In this document: one piece after another, positions 24,997-33,213 of the stretch
Numbering within the stretch: the stretch's first letter is position 1
Layout of the letters: every line of letters starts with the position of its first letter
Assembly: GCA_037481695.1 (NCBI GenBank)
Contig: JBBFLE010000011.1
Span: forward strand, 1 to 64,000
Reading direction: 5' to 3'
Length of the DNA: 64,000 nucleotides
From: a bacterium
Lineage (GTDB): Bacteria; Desulfobacterota; Desulfocorpusculales; Desulfocorpusculum
Made by a program: the position numbers and the translations under genes
Notes under the pieces: generated by a model
Database searches by the model: none
Told to the model about the DNA's origin: nothing
What the model saw: only the letters and a program-made list of their open reading frames with translations

Positions 24997-25983
24997 GTGT
25001 TTAGAGGCAAAATAGAATTGAAGGCTGAATCGCCCAGATCCTATCCGGTGATCTTGACGGCCGGGGACAGAGGCAGAGCCAGGCCTGTCCTGGGAGTGAA
25101 CAAGGGCCTGCTGGATCTGCAAGGAGCAGCTGTGTTCACCCATGTCATGGCAAGTCTGGAAAAAAGCCCATGTGTGGAATCCATATATGTGGTGGGACCC
25201 AAGGAGCGCCTTGCCGAGGCCCTGGAGAGCCCGGGCGTACCATTCAAGGGCCTCAAGCCTGTCACGCTTCTGGCGCAATGGGAAAACCTCTATCTGAATA
25301 TCTGGAACACCTTTCAGAGGATAGTGGAAGACAAGAAAAAAGAGGATCCAGGCCTGGCCCCAGAGGATTTGACCGTGCTCATAGTGCCATGTGACATCCC
25401 GTTGCTGGTGCCCCAGGAGGTGGATCAGTTTGTGCAGGGCTGTGACATGGAGAAGTTCGACTATGTGGTGGGCATAAGTTCAGACAAGACCTTGAGCCGT
25501 TACTATCCCCAGAAGCATAGAAGGGGTATCAGGCTCATGTGTTTTCATGTGAGAGAAGGTAGTTTCCGTCAAAACAATCTGCACATGGTCAGACCCATGA
25601 AGTTGGGCAACAGGGGCTATATCCAGAAAATATACGACTACAGGCTTCAAAGAGAGTGGGGGTCCATACTCAGGCTTCTCTGGGAGATCTTCAGGGCAGA
25701 GGAGGCGACCTTAAGTACAGCTACCTGGTACCTTTTGTTGCACATGGCTGCCCTCTTACATGGAGTCCCCAAGGTACCTCTGTACAGGATTGCGGCGTAT
25801 TGCCTTCCCAAGGATCGACTGGAGAGAAGCGTCTCGCGGTTACTCAGAACCAGATTCTCCACTGTGGAGACCGACTTTGGCGGTGCTGCTTTGGACATAG
25901 ACACACTGGAGCACTACAAGGTCATAAAGGAAAATTTTGAGGCATGGATCCGTATGCAGAACGAGATGATGGGGCCGGGCTAA
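24997..25983 (+). CDS. NTP-transferase-like protein (MobA/IspD-type fold)
   Basis: The 328-residue protein starts like a nucleotidyltransferase, with YPVILTAGDRGRARPVLGVNKGLLDL. It then has SIYVVGPKERLAEAL near 66 and VLIVPCDIPLLVPQEVDQF near 128-146, where the Asp would bind metal. The C-terminal half, from about residue 190, is helical and matches nothing I recognise. The canonical Lys and Arg sites are loosely kept, so the substrate is open; nucleotide-sugar or cofactor precursors are possible. The GTG at 24997 has GAGGGG 7 bases upstream, inside the terminator stem of asd; a TTG at 24994 is also possible. Confidence 0.65.
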   Translation: MFRGKIELKAESPRSYPVILTAGDRGRARPVLGVNKGLLDLQGAAVFTHVMASLEKSPCVESIYVVGPKERLAEALESPGVPFKGLKPVTLLAQWENLYLNIWNTFQRIVEDKKKEDPGLAPEDLTVLIVPCDIPLLVPQEVDQFVQGCDMEKFDYVVGISSDKTLSRYYPQKHRRGIRLMCFHVREGSFRQNNLHMVRPMKLGNRGYIQKIYDYRLQREWGSILRLLWEIFRAEEATLSTATWYLLLHMAALLHGVPKVPLYRIAAYCLPKDRLERSVSRLLRTRFSTVETDFGGAALDIDTLEHYKVIKENFEAWIRMQNEMMGPG

Positions 25984-26022
25984 AATCGTTGAATCCGGTC
26001 CTGAGTTGTGGTAAAAAACCGC

Positions 26023-26054
26023 TTTACCCCGCGTGAGGTAGGCCCCTATATAAC
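26023..26054 (+). promoter_or_regulatory. candidate promoter giving a near-leaderless rsmD transcript
   Basis: TATATAAC at 26047-26054 ends only 6 bases before the rsmD ATG, with a weak TTTACC at 26023-26028 as -35. No ribosome-binding site precedes the ATG, so transcription may begin at or next to the start codon. Confidence 0.4.
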
Positions 26055-26060
26055 AACAGC

Positions 26061-26618
26061 ATGAGAGTTGTATCAGGCACAGCCAAAGGGAGAAGACTGA
26101 AGGCTCCCGGAGGCCGCAGAACAAGGCCTACTGCCGACAAGGTCAAGGAAGCCCTCTTTGATATATTGAGGGTTCAGTGGGGTGGTTGTTGGGTGCTGGA
26201 TCTTTTTGCAGGGTCAGGGGCTCTGGGCATAGAGGCACTCAGCAGGGGGGCGGATATAGCGGTCTTTGTAGAGAAGGATCCCTTGGCCATAAAAGCCTTG
26301 AGGGCAAACCTGGAGACATGTGCATTGGCGGATCGAGCCAAGGTGGTGATGGGAGATGTGCTGAAGTTTCTGCGTATGGGATCCCAAGGAAACAGGTTTG
26401 ATGTGATCCTGGCTGACCCTCCCTATGATAGAGGCCTGGCCTTAAGTTGCCTCCTGGAGGTGGACAGGGGGGATTGGATAAAAGAGGGGGGCATCCTGGT
26501 GGTGGAACACTCTGTGAGGGAAGCTCTTCCCCAAAGCTCTCGGGCCTTGGCCAGGGTCCAGCTGAGACGCTACGGAGACACTTGTGTCTCCCTGTACCAA
26601 GTTGTGGAAGGGCCCTGA
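26061..26618 (+). CDS. rsmD: 16S rRNA (guanine966-N2)-methyltransferase
   Basis: This methylates G966 of 16S rRNA using S-adenosylmethionine. The 185-residue protein begins with the typical MRVVSGTAKGRRLKAPGG and RPTADKVKEALFDIL. SAM-binding motif I is LDLFAGSGALGIEALSRGA near 49-67, and the catalytic motif is LADPPYDRGL near 122. The ATG has no ribosome-binding site and a -10-like box lies just upstream. The gene is followed 61 bases later by coaD, the usual partner of rsmD in many bacteria. Confidence 0.93.
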   Translation: MRVVSGTAKGRRLKAPGGRRTRPTADKVKEALFDILRVQWGGCWVLDLFAGSGALGIEALSRGADIAVFVEKDPLAIKALRANLETCALADRAKVVMGDVLKFLRMGSQGNRFDVILADPPYDRGLALSCLLEVDRGDWIKEGGILVVEHSVREALPQSSRALARVQLRRYGDTCVSLYQVVEGP

Positions 26619-26679
26619 AAAAACCCGAGTTTGAAAAGGCCGCCTGTGACAACGGAAAGATGGAGAAAGGAGACAAGCC

Positions 26680-27183
26680 TTGGACGAGGTAGCGCGCAGA
26701 GCCAGTAAGGCCATCTATGCGGGTTCCTTCGATCCCATCACCAACGGGCATGTGGACATAATTCGAAGGGGGCTGGAACTCTTTGATCATCTCATCGTGG
26801 CAGTGGCCAGAAACCCCGGGAAAGCCCCGCTTTTCACAGTGGAGGAAAGGCTGGAAATGATACGGGAGGCCATAGGGCCTCAACCAAGATTGACCGTGGA
26901 TGCCTTTGACGGACTGTTGGTGGACTATGCGGCCAAACATCATGTCAAGGTCATAATCCGTGGGCTGAGGGCCCTTTCGGACTTCGAGTATGAGTTTCAG
27001 ATGGCTATCATGAACAGAAGGCTCAACAGGGAGATAGATACGATTTTTCTGATGACCGGTTTCAGATGGTTTTATGTTAGCTCTAGGATAATAAAGGAGG
27101 CCGCCAGCTTCGGCGGCACGGTGGAGGGGCTTGTGCCCGATATAGTAAACAGAAGGCTCATAGAAAAATTCTCTGGGAGGTAA
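26680..27183 (+). CDS. coaD: phosphopantetheine adenylyltransferase
   Basis: The enzyme transfers AMP to 4'-phosphopantetheine in coenzyme A synthesis. The 167-residue protein has AIYAGSFDPITNGHVDIIRRG, in which the TxGH motif binds ATP, then LIVAVARNPGKAPLFTVEERL and HHVKVIIRGLRALSDFEYEFQMA. The ISSxxIKE-like motif appears as VSSRIIKEAASFGG. The TTG start has AAGGAG 8 bases upstream. It follows rsmD and precedes an aminotransferase gene by 5 bases. Confidence 0.95.
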   Translation: MDEVARRASKAIYAGSFDPITNGHVDIIRRGLELFDHLIVAVARNPGKAPLFTVEERLEMIREAIGPQPRLTVDAFDGLLVDYAAKHHVKVIIRGLRALSDFEYEFQMAIMNRRLNREIDTIFLMTGFRWFYVSSRIIKEAASFGGTVEGLVPDIVNRRLIEKFSGR

Positions 27184-27188
27184 GGCCC

Positions 27189-28382
27189 GTGAAGCTGGCG
27201 GACCGCATGGGTAGAATACAACCTTCGGCCACCCTGGCCATTAGCGCCAAAGCCAAGGCCATGAAGGCCCAAGGCATAGATGTGGTTGGTTTTGGCGCTG
27301 GTGAACCTGATTTTGACACCCCTGAGCACATCAAGGAAGCTGCTGTAAAGGCTGCCAGGGAGGGTTTCACCAAGTACACCCCGGTGAGCGGCACAGAAGA
27401 ATTGAAGGACGCCATCATAGAAAGGGTCCAACAGGAACTGAATCTCTCTTATGAGCGCTCCCAGGTCATAGTTTCTTGCGGGGCCAAGCATGCTGTTTTC
27501 AATGCGGCCATGGCTCTTTTCCAGGAAAGGGATGAAGTGCTTGTGCCATCTCCTTTCTGGGTGTCTTATCCAGAGATTCTGGCCATGGCCGGAGCCACTC
27601 CCGTAATAGTAAAAACCCGCGAGGAGGATAACTTCAAGTTGAGGCCCGAAGCGCTCAGAGAGGCCATCACCCCAAGGACCAAGGCCCTGATCTTGAATAG
27701 CCCCGCAAACCCCACGGGATCTGTTTACACTCAGGAAGAGCTGGAAGCCCTGGCTTGGGTGATTCTGGAAGAAGAGCTCTTGGTGATCTCGGATGACATC
27801 TATGACAAGCTGGTCTATGGTGGGGTATGCCCGGGCCACATAGTGAAGGTGGGGCCAGAGCTCACAGATAGGACCCTCTTGGTCAACGGTGTTTCCAAGA
27901 CATATGCCATGACAGGATGGCGAATAGGCTATGCCCTTGGGCCCAAGGAACTCATCGCGGCCATGGACACGGTGCAGGGGCAGAGCACTTCCAATCCTAC
28001 CTCCATAGCTCAAAAGGCTGCTGTTGCCGCCCTCAGGGGGCCTCAGGAGTGCGTGGAGCATATGGTGCAGGAGTTTGATCTCAGAAGACGCTACATGGTG
28101 GACAGGCTAAATGCCATGGAAGGGGTAAGCTGTATCGAGCCTTTTGGTGCCTTCTATGTTTTTCCCAACATGGCCCAGCACCTGGGCAAGAGCTACAAGG
28201 GGAGGCCGGTGAGAACCCCTTCGGATCTGGCAGCATATCTGCTGGAGGAGGCCCGGGTGGCAGTGGTGGCAGGGGAGCCATTCGGATCTGACAGTCACAT
28301 AAGGCTTTCCTTCGCATTGTCCATGGCCGAAATAAAAAAGGGCTTGGACAGGCTTGAGGAGGCCCTGGGGAAACTGAGCTGA
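27189..28382 (+). CDS. class I pyridoxal-phosphate aminotransferase, aspartate aminotransferase type
   Basis: The 397-residue enzyme moves amino groups between aspartate (or a similar amino acid) and 2-oxoglutarate. Motifs are VVGFGAGEPDFDTPEHIK near 35, the pyridine-stacking region near 95-120 (SCGAKHAVFNA), NSPANPTGSVYT near 172, SDDIYDKLVYGG near 203, and the PLP Lys in VNGVSKTYAMTGWRIGYA near 235. The substrate-carboxylate Arg is in SHIRLSFALS near 375. The GTG start has GGGAGG 8 bases upstream. It is probably cotranscribed with rsmD and coaD. Substrate range beyond aspartate is not decided by sequence. Confidence 0.92.
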   Translation: MKLADRMGRIQPSATLAISAKAKAMKAQGIDVVGFGAGEPDFDTPEHIKEAAVKAAREGFTKYTPVSGTEELKDAIIERVQQELNLSYERSQVIVSCGAKHAVFNAAMALFQERDEVLVPSPFWVSYPEILAMAGATPVIVKTREEDNFKLRPEALREAITPRTKALILNSPANPTGSVYTQEELEALAWVILEEELLVISDDIYDKLVYGGVCPGHIVKVGPELTDRTLLVNGVSKTYAMTGWRIGYALGPKELIAAMDTVQGQSTSNPTSIAQKAAVAALRGPQECVEHMVQEFDLRRRYMVDRLNAMEGVSCIEPFGAFYVFPNMAQHLGKSYKGRPVRTPSDLAAYLLEEARVAVVAGEPFGSDSHIRLSFALSMAEIKKGLDRLEEALGKLS

Positions 28383-28682
28383 GAACCCTTCGATCTGTCG
28401 CATTGGGCCTGGGCCAAATGGACCCCAATGGCGGCAATCCCATTGAGCCTTTCCTCTGCTGGTGGTCGCATTGGCCCGTATTGTTCAGGGTGGGTGAATA
28501 GTGCGGGCTAAGCTCACCATATCCTAAGATGAACTGATTTATGATTTAAGGCAGACTGATTTGCCCAATGGGGTTCTTCCCCGGTCTAGGTCTTAAAATG
28601 GCCAGACCTGTGGGGGCTTGGGAGGGGTAGACACCAAGGTCATCCATTTGGGGAGTGATACGGGCTGGAAAAAGAGGTGCAA

Positions 28683-30518
28683 ATGATGAAACAGTGGGTC
28701 TTTGCCGAGCAGGGTGGCCCCAGTGGGAGTCATGAGAGTGAGCATCCCACAGGGGCCGAGCAGGTGATTTGGGATCTTTCGCATCTCTACAAGGGGCAGA
28801 ATCATGAAGAACTGCACAGGGACTTGCAGGATCTGAATTCAAAAGCCCAGGCTTTCAGGGATAGGTACCTGGGCAGGGTGGGGAACCTGGATGGATCAGA
28901 GCTGAACCAGGCCATGGTGGAGTATGAGGAGATCTTGGAGAGACTTGGGAAGGCCGAAAGCTTTTCACACCTGTGGTTCGTGACAGACACAAGGGATCCT
29001 GCCAGGGGAAAGTTGCTGCAGGAGGTGCGGGAGCATGAGGCCAGGCTGAGAAGCCAGCTCTTGTTCCTGGAATTGGAATGGGTGCAGGTGGAAGAGGTTA
29101 GGGCTCAAGAGCTTCTGGAGCATCAGGAGCTCATCAAGTGGCGCCATTACCTTCAATCAGCAAGGCGTTACAGGCCACACCTGCTCAGTGAGCCTGAGGA
29201 GAGAATTCTGGCTGAGAAATCCGTCACAGGCAGCTCGGCCTGGGTGAGGCTCTTTGAGGAGACCATCAGCAGCATTCCCTTTCAGATGGACGGAAGACCC
29301 ATCACAGAGGAGGAATTGCTCAGCAGACTTCACTGGCCTGACAGGGAAGAGCGAAAAAAGGCGGCCAGAGCCATGACCCAGGGGCTCCAGGGCAGCCTCA
29401 GGCTCCTGACCTTCATCTTCAACATGCTGGCCTCGGACAAGGCCATAGAGGACAGGCTGCGCAGATACCCCCACTGGCTCTCTGCACGAAATCTGACCAA
29501 TGAGATAAGTGACCAGATGGTAGAGTCCCTGATCCAGGAGGTTGTGGCGCGCTATGACCTGCCCCAGCGTTACTATTGCTTGAAAAGAAAGCTGCTGGGC
29601 CTGGACACGCTTTATGACTATGACAGGTACGCACCTTTGGAGGGTCTAAATAGGGCCGTGAGCTGGTCCAGTTGCGTGGAGGAGGTCTTAAGTAGTTTCA
29701 AGGGGTTCTCAGAGAAGATGGCTGAGATAGCCTCACGTTTCTTCAAGGAGAGGTGGATAGACGCTTCTGTGAGGCCAGGAAAGAGGGGAGGTGCTTTCAG
29801 TCACCCCACAGTACCATCGGTTCATCCATACGTGATGGTTAACTTCACAGGGAAGCTTAGGGATGTGATGACCCTGGCCCACGAGCTGGGCCATGGGGTG
29901 CACCAGTTCCTGGCCTACTCCCAAGGCTATCTCAACAGCCAGACTCCTCTCACAATAGCTGAGACAGCATCGGTCTTTGGTGAGATGCTAACATTCGAGA
30001 GGATAATGTCCCGCCTGCATGATCCAAGGGAACGACTGGCATTTCTTTGCAACAAGATAGAGGACATACTGGCAACGGTCTTCAGACAGATAGCCATGAA
30101 CCGCTTCGAGGACAAATACCATACCACAAGACGTAACCAGGGAGAACTCAGCTCAGATGAGTTGGGCAGTATATGGATACAGACCCAAGAAGAGATGTTC
30201 GGGGACTCAGTACATCTTACAGAAGACTATTCCTTGTGGTGGGCCTACATTCCTCACTTCCTGCACACCCCGGGTTATGTTTATGCTTATGCCTTCGGGG
30301 AGTTGCTGGTCTTGGCCATGTTTGGGAGGTTTAAAGAAGAGGGCCAAAACTTTGTGAAGGGATACCTGGAGATGCTGTCCATGGGAGGAGCAGAGGCGCC
30401 TGGAGAGTTGGTGGCCAGGACCGGTCTGGATCTCAATGATCCCGGTCTTTGGAGAAGAGGCTTGAAAGTGTTGGAAGGCATGATGGAGCAGGCCGAGGTT
30501 TTGGCAGAGGGTGTTTGA
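28683..30518 (+). CDS. pepF: M3-family oligoendopeptidase F-like metallopeptidase
   Basis: This cytoplasmic zinc peptidase cleaves short peptides. The 611-residue protein has the zinc motif in LAHELGHGVHQFLA near 395-408, with the third ligand Glu in TIAETASVFGEMLTFE near 425. It also has the substrate-loop tyrosines in HTPGYVYAYAFGELLVLAMFG near 525-545. The N-terminal half is the usual long helical domain. AGAGGTG at 28673-28679 puts the start at ATG 28683 or the adjacent 28686. It stands alone, about 300 bases after the aminotransferase gene, and nothing was recognised in that gap apart from a degenerate repeat. Confidence 0.9.
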   Translation: MMKQWVFAEQGGPSGSHESEHPTGAEQVIWDLSHLYKGQNHEELHRDLQDLNSKAQAFRDRYLGRVGNLDGSELNQAMVEYEEILERLGKAESFSHLWFVTDTRDPARGKLLQEVREHEARLRSQLLFLELEWVQVEEVRAQELLEHQELIKWRHYLQSARRYRPHLLSEPEERILAEKSVTGSSAWVRLFEETISSIPFQMDGRPITEEELLSRLHWPDREERKKAARAMTQGLQGSLRLLTFIFNMLASDKAIEDRLRRYPHWLSARNLTNEISDQMVESLIQEVVARYDLPQRYYCLKRKLLGLDTLYDYDRYAPLEGLNRAVSWSSCVEEVLSSFKGFSEKMAEIASRFFKERWIDASVRPGKRGGAFSHPTVPSVHPYVMVNFTGKLRDVMTLAHELGHGVHQFLAYSQGYLNSQTPLTIAETASVFGEMLTFERIMSRLHDPRERLAFLCNKIEDILATVFRQIAMNRFEDKYHTTRRNQGELSSDELGSIWIQTQEEMFGDSVHLTEDYSLWWAYIPHFLHTPGYVYAYAFGELLVLAMFGRFKEEGQNFVKGYLEMLSMGGAEAPGELVARTGLDLNDPGLWRRGLKVLEGMMEQAEVLAEGV

Positions 30519-30641
30519 AATCTGTGAAATCTATGATGCTGACCTACACGGGGATGCTTGACTGGCACCTTTGGTGAGGTAAGACTCTTAAAAGAAGTGG
30601 CTTTAAGCCACGAGCCTAATCTTATCACAGGGGGTGAAAGC

Positions 30642-31229
30642 ATGACCTTGGTAGGTAAAGCAGCACCGGATTTTGAACTGGAGGGTTTTCAGGATGGGCA
30701 TTTTCACAAGTATCGTCTATCGGAGTTTAAGGGAAAGTGGGTGTTTCTACTTTTCTACCCTTTGGATTTCACCTTCGTGTGCCCCACCGAGGTACTTAAC
30801 TTCTCTGACTCCATGGAACGTTTCAGAAGTCTGAATTGCGAGGTGCTGGGTATTTCTGTGGACTCCAAGTTCGTGCACAAGGCCTGGGTGGAGACCAAGA
30901 GAGAGGATGGGGGGCTGGGGGGCAGCCTGAATTTCCCGCTTCTGTCAGACATCAACAAGAAGGTGGCCAGGGACTATGGAATACTTCTGGAGGATGAGGG
31001 TGTGGCCTTGAGAGGTCTTTTCCTGGTGAATCCCGAAGGCACTGTGGTCCACAGCACGGTCAACCATTTGGCAGTTGGCCGTTCGGTCAATGAAGCCATG
31101 AGGATCTTGAAGGCATTTCAATTCGTCACCACCCACCAGGGCCAGGTCTGCCCGGCCGACTGGGAAGAGGGCAAGGAAAGCATGGTGGCGGATCCGGATG
31201 GTTTGAAAAGATATCTGTCCACGCACTGA
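30642..31229 (+). CDS. typical 2-Cys peroxiredoxin (AhpC/Prx1 type)
   Basis: The 195-residue enzyme reduces hydrogen peroxide and organic peroxides. The peroxidatic Cys is in YPLDFTFVCPTEV near residue 49, with the supporting Thr and a later Arg. The resolving Cys is in HQGQVCPADWEEG near 167. The segment LRGLFLVNPEGTVVHSTVNHLAVGRSVNE is family-typical. ATG 30642 is supported by GGGGGTG 5 bases upstream; the frame extends 28 residues further without family similarity. No reductase (ahpF or trxB) lies in the window, so the electron donor is unknown. Confidence 0.93.
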   Translation: MTLVGKAAPDFELEGFQDGHFHKYRLSEFKGKWVFLLFYPLDFTFVCPTEVLNFSDSMERFRSLNCEVLGISVDSKFVHKAWVETKREDGGLGGSLNFPLLSDINKKVARDYGILLEDEGVALRGLFLVNPEGTVVHSTVNHLAVGRSVNEAMRILKAFQFVTTHQGQVCPADWEEGKESMVADPDGLKRYLSTH

Positions 31230-31263
31230 GGCCAAGAAAAAGACTTTTTCACAAAGGCAATCC

Positions 31264-32043
31264 ATGGCAGGGAAGTTCCAGAGATTTGCTTTTTTTTGCC
31301 TGCTGATTCTGGGGACCAGCTATTCCACGGGGGCCGCAGGCGGAGATGACTCTGTGCTGCGGGTGATGAACCTCAAGTTGCAGATGCGTGCAGCTATGAG
31401 CTCATCGGCCCAACCGGGGCCAGAGGAATTGGCCCATTGGGTTCTGGCAGAAGGTACAAAAGAGGGGCTACCTCATGTGGTGGGGCTCTCGGGGTTGGGT
31501 GATGCCACTCAGGTGGAAGATTTCATATGGCCTCTTAACAGGTCCATTGGGCCCGATGAGAGAAGCTACGTGACATGGCTCACAGGAGGGGGGAAGCAGG
31601 CCGGGGTAGTGGCTGTGGTGAGCCTGTTTCCCCTTGTGCGTTTTGAAGAGCTTTCTTGGAGAGGTGCTGGCCTGGGAATCCTGTACGCTGTGCTGGATGC
31701 TCCGGAGGGGCAGATTCATGTAGTTCTGGTTGGGGATAGGCGGCTTACGCAGGAGAGGCTTGGTCTTGGAGTTGCAGTGGAAAGAGTGGTGGGAAGGCTC
31801 CTAGGGCTCATAACCAGGGATCATTCCCAAGCCCGGGTGATTCTCATGGGAGATGTGAAGCCGGAGTTACTCGGTGCTGAGGATGTAAAGGGGGGGTTCC
31901 TGCAGTGTGTTTCCTGTTCTGTGGCAAAGAGAGAAACTGCTGGGGTCATAATGGTGCATTCGGGCCTGAAAACTACATGGATCAGGCCCCTGGCCCAAGA
32001 TCTTTGGCTTGGGGGAGTTTTGGTGGAGCTGGCTCCACCTTAG
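31264..32043 (+). CDS. secreted degenerate endonuclease/exonuclease/phosphatase-fold protein
   Basis: I recognise this only by pattern. The 259-residue product has a signal peptide (FFCLLILGTSYSTGAAGG). Its order of strands resembles the EEP superfamily: LRVMNL near 32, HVVGLSGLGD near 70, AGVVAVVSLFPLVRF near 117, LGILYAVLDAPEGQIHVVLVGDRR near 137, and ARVILMGDVKPEL near 188. In active EEP enzymes those positions read LQE, NxHL and GDFN. Here the Glu, His and Asn are missing, so catalysis looks lost. It follows the peroxiredoxin gene by 35 bases. An unrelated secreted protein cannot be excluded. Confidence 0.5.
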   Translation: MAGKFQRFAFFCLLILGTSYSTGAAGGDDSVLRVMNLKLQMRAAMSSSAQPGPEELAHWVLAEGTKEGLPHVVGLSGLGDATQVEDFIWPLNRSIGPDERSYVTWLTGGGKQAGVVAVVSLFPLVRFEELSWRGAGLGILYAVLDAPEGQIHVVLVGDRRLTQERLGLGVAVERVVGRLLGLITRDHSQARVILMGDVKPELLGAEDVKGGFLQCVSCSVAKRETAGVIMVHSGLKTTWIRPLAQDLWLGGVLVELAPP

Positions 32044-32083
32044 GATCTCGAAGTCCAAGACCTGGAGCAAAAGAAATTCTTGC

Positions 32084-32110
32084 AAGGGGGGGGGCCAGGG
32101 CCCCCACCTT
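32084..32110. terminator. GC-rich hairpin between convergent genes, probable terminator
   Basis: AAGG plus a G run pairs with CCCCC-A-CCTT around a loop of about 7 bases (one mismatch). It sits between the end of the EEP-like gene and the end of the small minus-strand gene. The tail is only weakly T-rich (TTGTTTTG), so efficiency is uncertain. Confidence 0.45.
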
Positions 32111-32128
32111 TCACCTTGTTTTGATCTT

Positions 32129-32248
32129 TTACTTGAGATAGTGGTAGAAGCGCCATCTGTCCGGATCAAGTCCCCTGCGGGTCCCCTTGAGCCCACGCAG
32201 AGCTTGTCTTGCCCTTCGAAGAATCTCTTTGAATCTTTCCATGCTCAT
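32129..32248 (-). CDS. small basic protein, 39 residues
   Basis: This short gene has a perfect AGGAGG (32257-32262) 8 bases before its ATG at 32248. It encodes a 39-residue, strongly basic product: it starts MSMERFKEILRRARQ, continues with LRGLKGTRRGLDPDRW and ends in FYHYLK. The N-terminal two thirds would form an amphipathic helix with Arg and Lys on one face. I know no family for it. It lies alone on the minus strand, converging on the EEP-like gene, with a hairpin beyond its stop. The ribosome-binding site and biased composition support coding; function is open (nucleic-acid binding is only a guess). Confidence 0.5.
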   Translation of the reverse strand: MSMERFKEILRRARQALRGLKGTRRGLDPDRWRFYHYLK

Positions 32249-32494
32249 GCCCTGTACCTCCTGAAAAATGAATCCATTACAGATCTCGGCTCATGTTTCT
32301 CTTTTCAATATAGGGTTGTCTCCAAGGGCTTGCCAGGGGTGGAAAATCACTGAGGCATGGATATGAGTTGCCCCGACAAAGCTCTTGGTATAGAATCCGC
32401 AACGTGTTTAGACGCCCATCTAGGCTTTCTGGGCACTCATAAGAGTAAGCTTGGAGCTTTCAAATAGAGTTTTGAGATTTGGGGAGCCATAGTA

Positions 32495-32812
32495 ATGACG
32501 CCTTTGGGAAACAAGCCCAGGTGGCCCAAGGACAATGGAATGGACATTTCCGAGATGGAATGGGAAGCTGCGGTGACATACCTGGTTCAGACCCTGAGCC
32601 TGGAGGCATGGGCGGAAATCCAAGAAGCCATGAGAGCCAGAGGCCAGCGGTGGTACGCCGGAGAGGGGCAGAGGGTTGGCCGTGCGGTCAGGCGTTTGCT
32701 GGTAAGGGGTGGGTTTCATTGGGGAGCTGTCTGCATGCAGGCCAATTGGTTCAGGTTGGTGGAGGAGGGAGCCACAAGGGTTTATTTTGTGCAAGTGGAA
32801 CTCACAGGTTGA
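32495..32812 (+). CDS. hypothetical protein, 105 residues
   Basis: The gene has GGGGAG 8 bases before its ATG and a strong hairpin terminator 70 bases after its stop. The product is soluble and mostly helical: MEWEAAVTYLVQTLSLEAWAE, then EGQRVGRAVRRLLVRGGFHW, then ANWFRLVEEGATRVYF. Its pattern of a short helical domain with conserved-looking Trp, Arg and Asn residues recalls small uncharacterised bacterial domains, but I cannot name a family. It lies between the small minus-strand gene and tRNA-Arg. Confidence 0.55.
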   Translation: MTPLGNKPRWPKDNGMDISEMEWEAAVTYLVQTLSLEAWAEIQEAMRARGQRWYAGEGQRVGRAVRRLLVRGGFHWGAVCMQANWFRLVEEGATRVYFVQVELTG

Positions 32813-32880
32813 AAGGGGCACCAGGTGGAGCTTGCCCCCATCTTTGGGCAAAGAAGAGTCAATATTGGTCGGGGGTCATG

Positions 32881-32908
32881 GAAGGGGGGCTTGCCCCCCT
32901 TCAGTTTT
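32881..32908 (+). terminator. strong hairpin followed by T4, probable terminator
   Basis: GAAGGGGGG (32881-32889) pairs perfectly with CCCCCCTTC (32894-32902) around CTTG, followed by AG and TTTT. It would end the transcript of the 105-residue gene. Confidence 0.6.
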
Positions 32909-33084
32909 GATTAGGGGGGAGGTGCTTGTTGAGGCAGAGGTGGATGGGGGAGGTTTGGGTGGGTGCTGTTGGTTGCAGCGGGCTGCACTAGGGGACGGGA
33001 TGAATGGTCGGTCAGGGGAGGGTTTGGGTCGTTTGTGGAGGTTCTTGACTAAGAGCCCTTGAGGTAGGAAAATATTGGGACCTA

Positions 33085-33158
33085 GCCCCCGTAGCTCAGG
33101 AGGATAGAGCGACGGATTCCTAATCCGTAGGCCACAGGTTCGAATCCTGCCGGGGGTA
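33085..33158 (+). tRNA. tRNA-Arg (anticodon CCT)
   Basis: A full cloverleaf can be drawn. The acceptor GCCCCCG pairs with CGGGGGT (with one G-T pair), followed by a D arm with GCTC/GAGC. The anticodon stem ACGGA/TCCGT encloses the loop TTCCTAA, so the anticodon is CCT and reads AGG. The T arm is CAGG-TTCGAAT-CCTG. CCA is not encoded. TTGACT at 33045-33050 may be its -35 box. A strong terminator follows 6 bases after the gene. Confidence 0.95.
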
Positions 33159-33163
33159 CATGC

Positions 33164-33197
33164 TGAGGGCCGGTTGTATGAGGCCCTCATTTTTTTT
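33164..33197 (+). terminator. rho-independent terminator of tRNA-Arg
   Basis: TGAGGGCC (33164-33171) and GGCCCTCA (33182-33189) form a perfect 8-bp stem with a 10-base loop, followed by eight T. Confidence 0.9.
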
Positions 33198-33213
33198 GTT
33201 TGGGCCCTTTCTA

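Noticed and set aside
27072-28061. 329-codon minus-strand frame inside the aminotransferase gene
   Set aside because: Antisense shadow; the plus-strand product carries all class I aminotransferase motifs.
31235-31250. GAAAAAGACTTTTTC between the peroxiredoxin and EEP-like genes as a terminator
   Set aside because: A/T-only stem with a one-base loop is too weak; probably chance.
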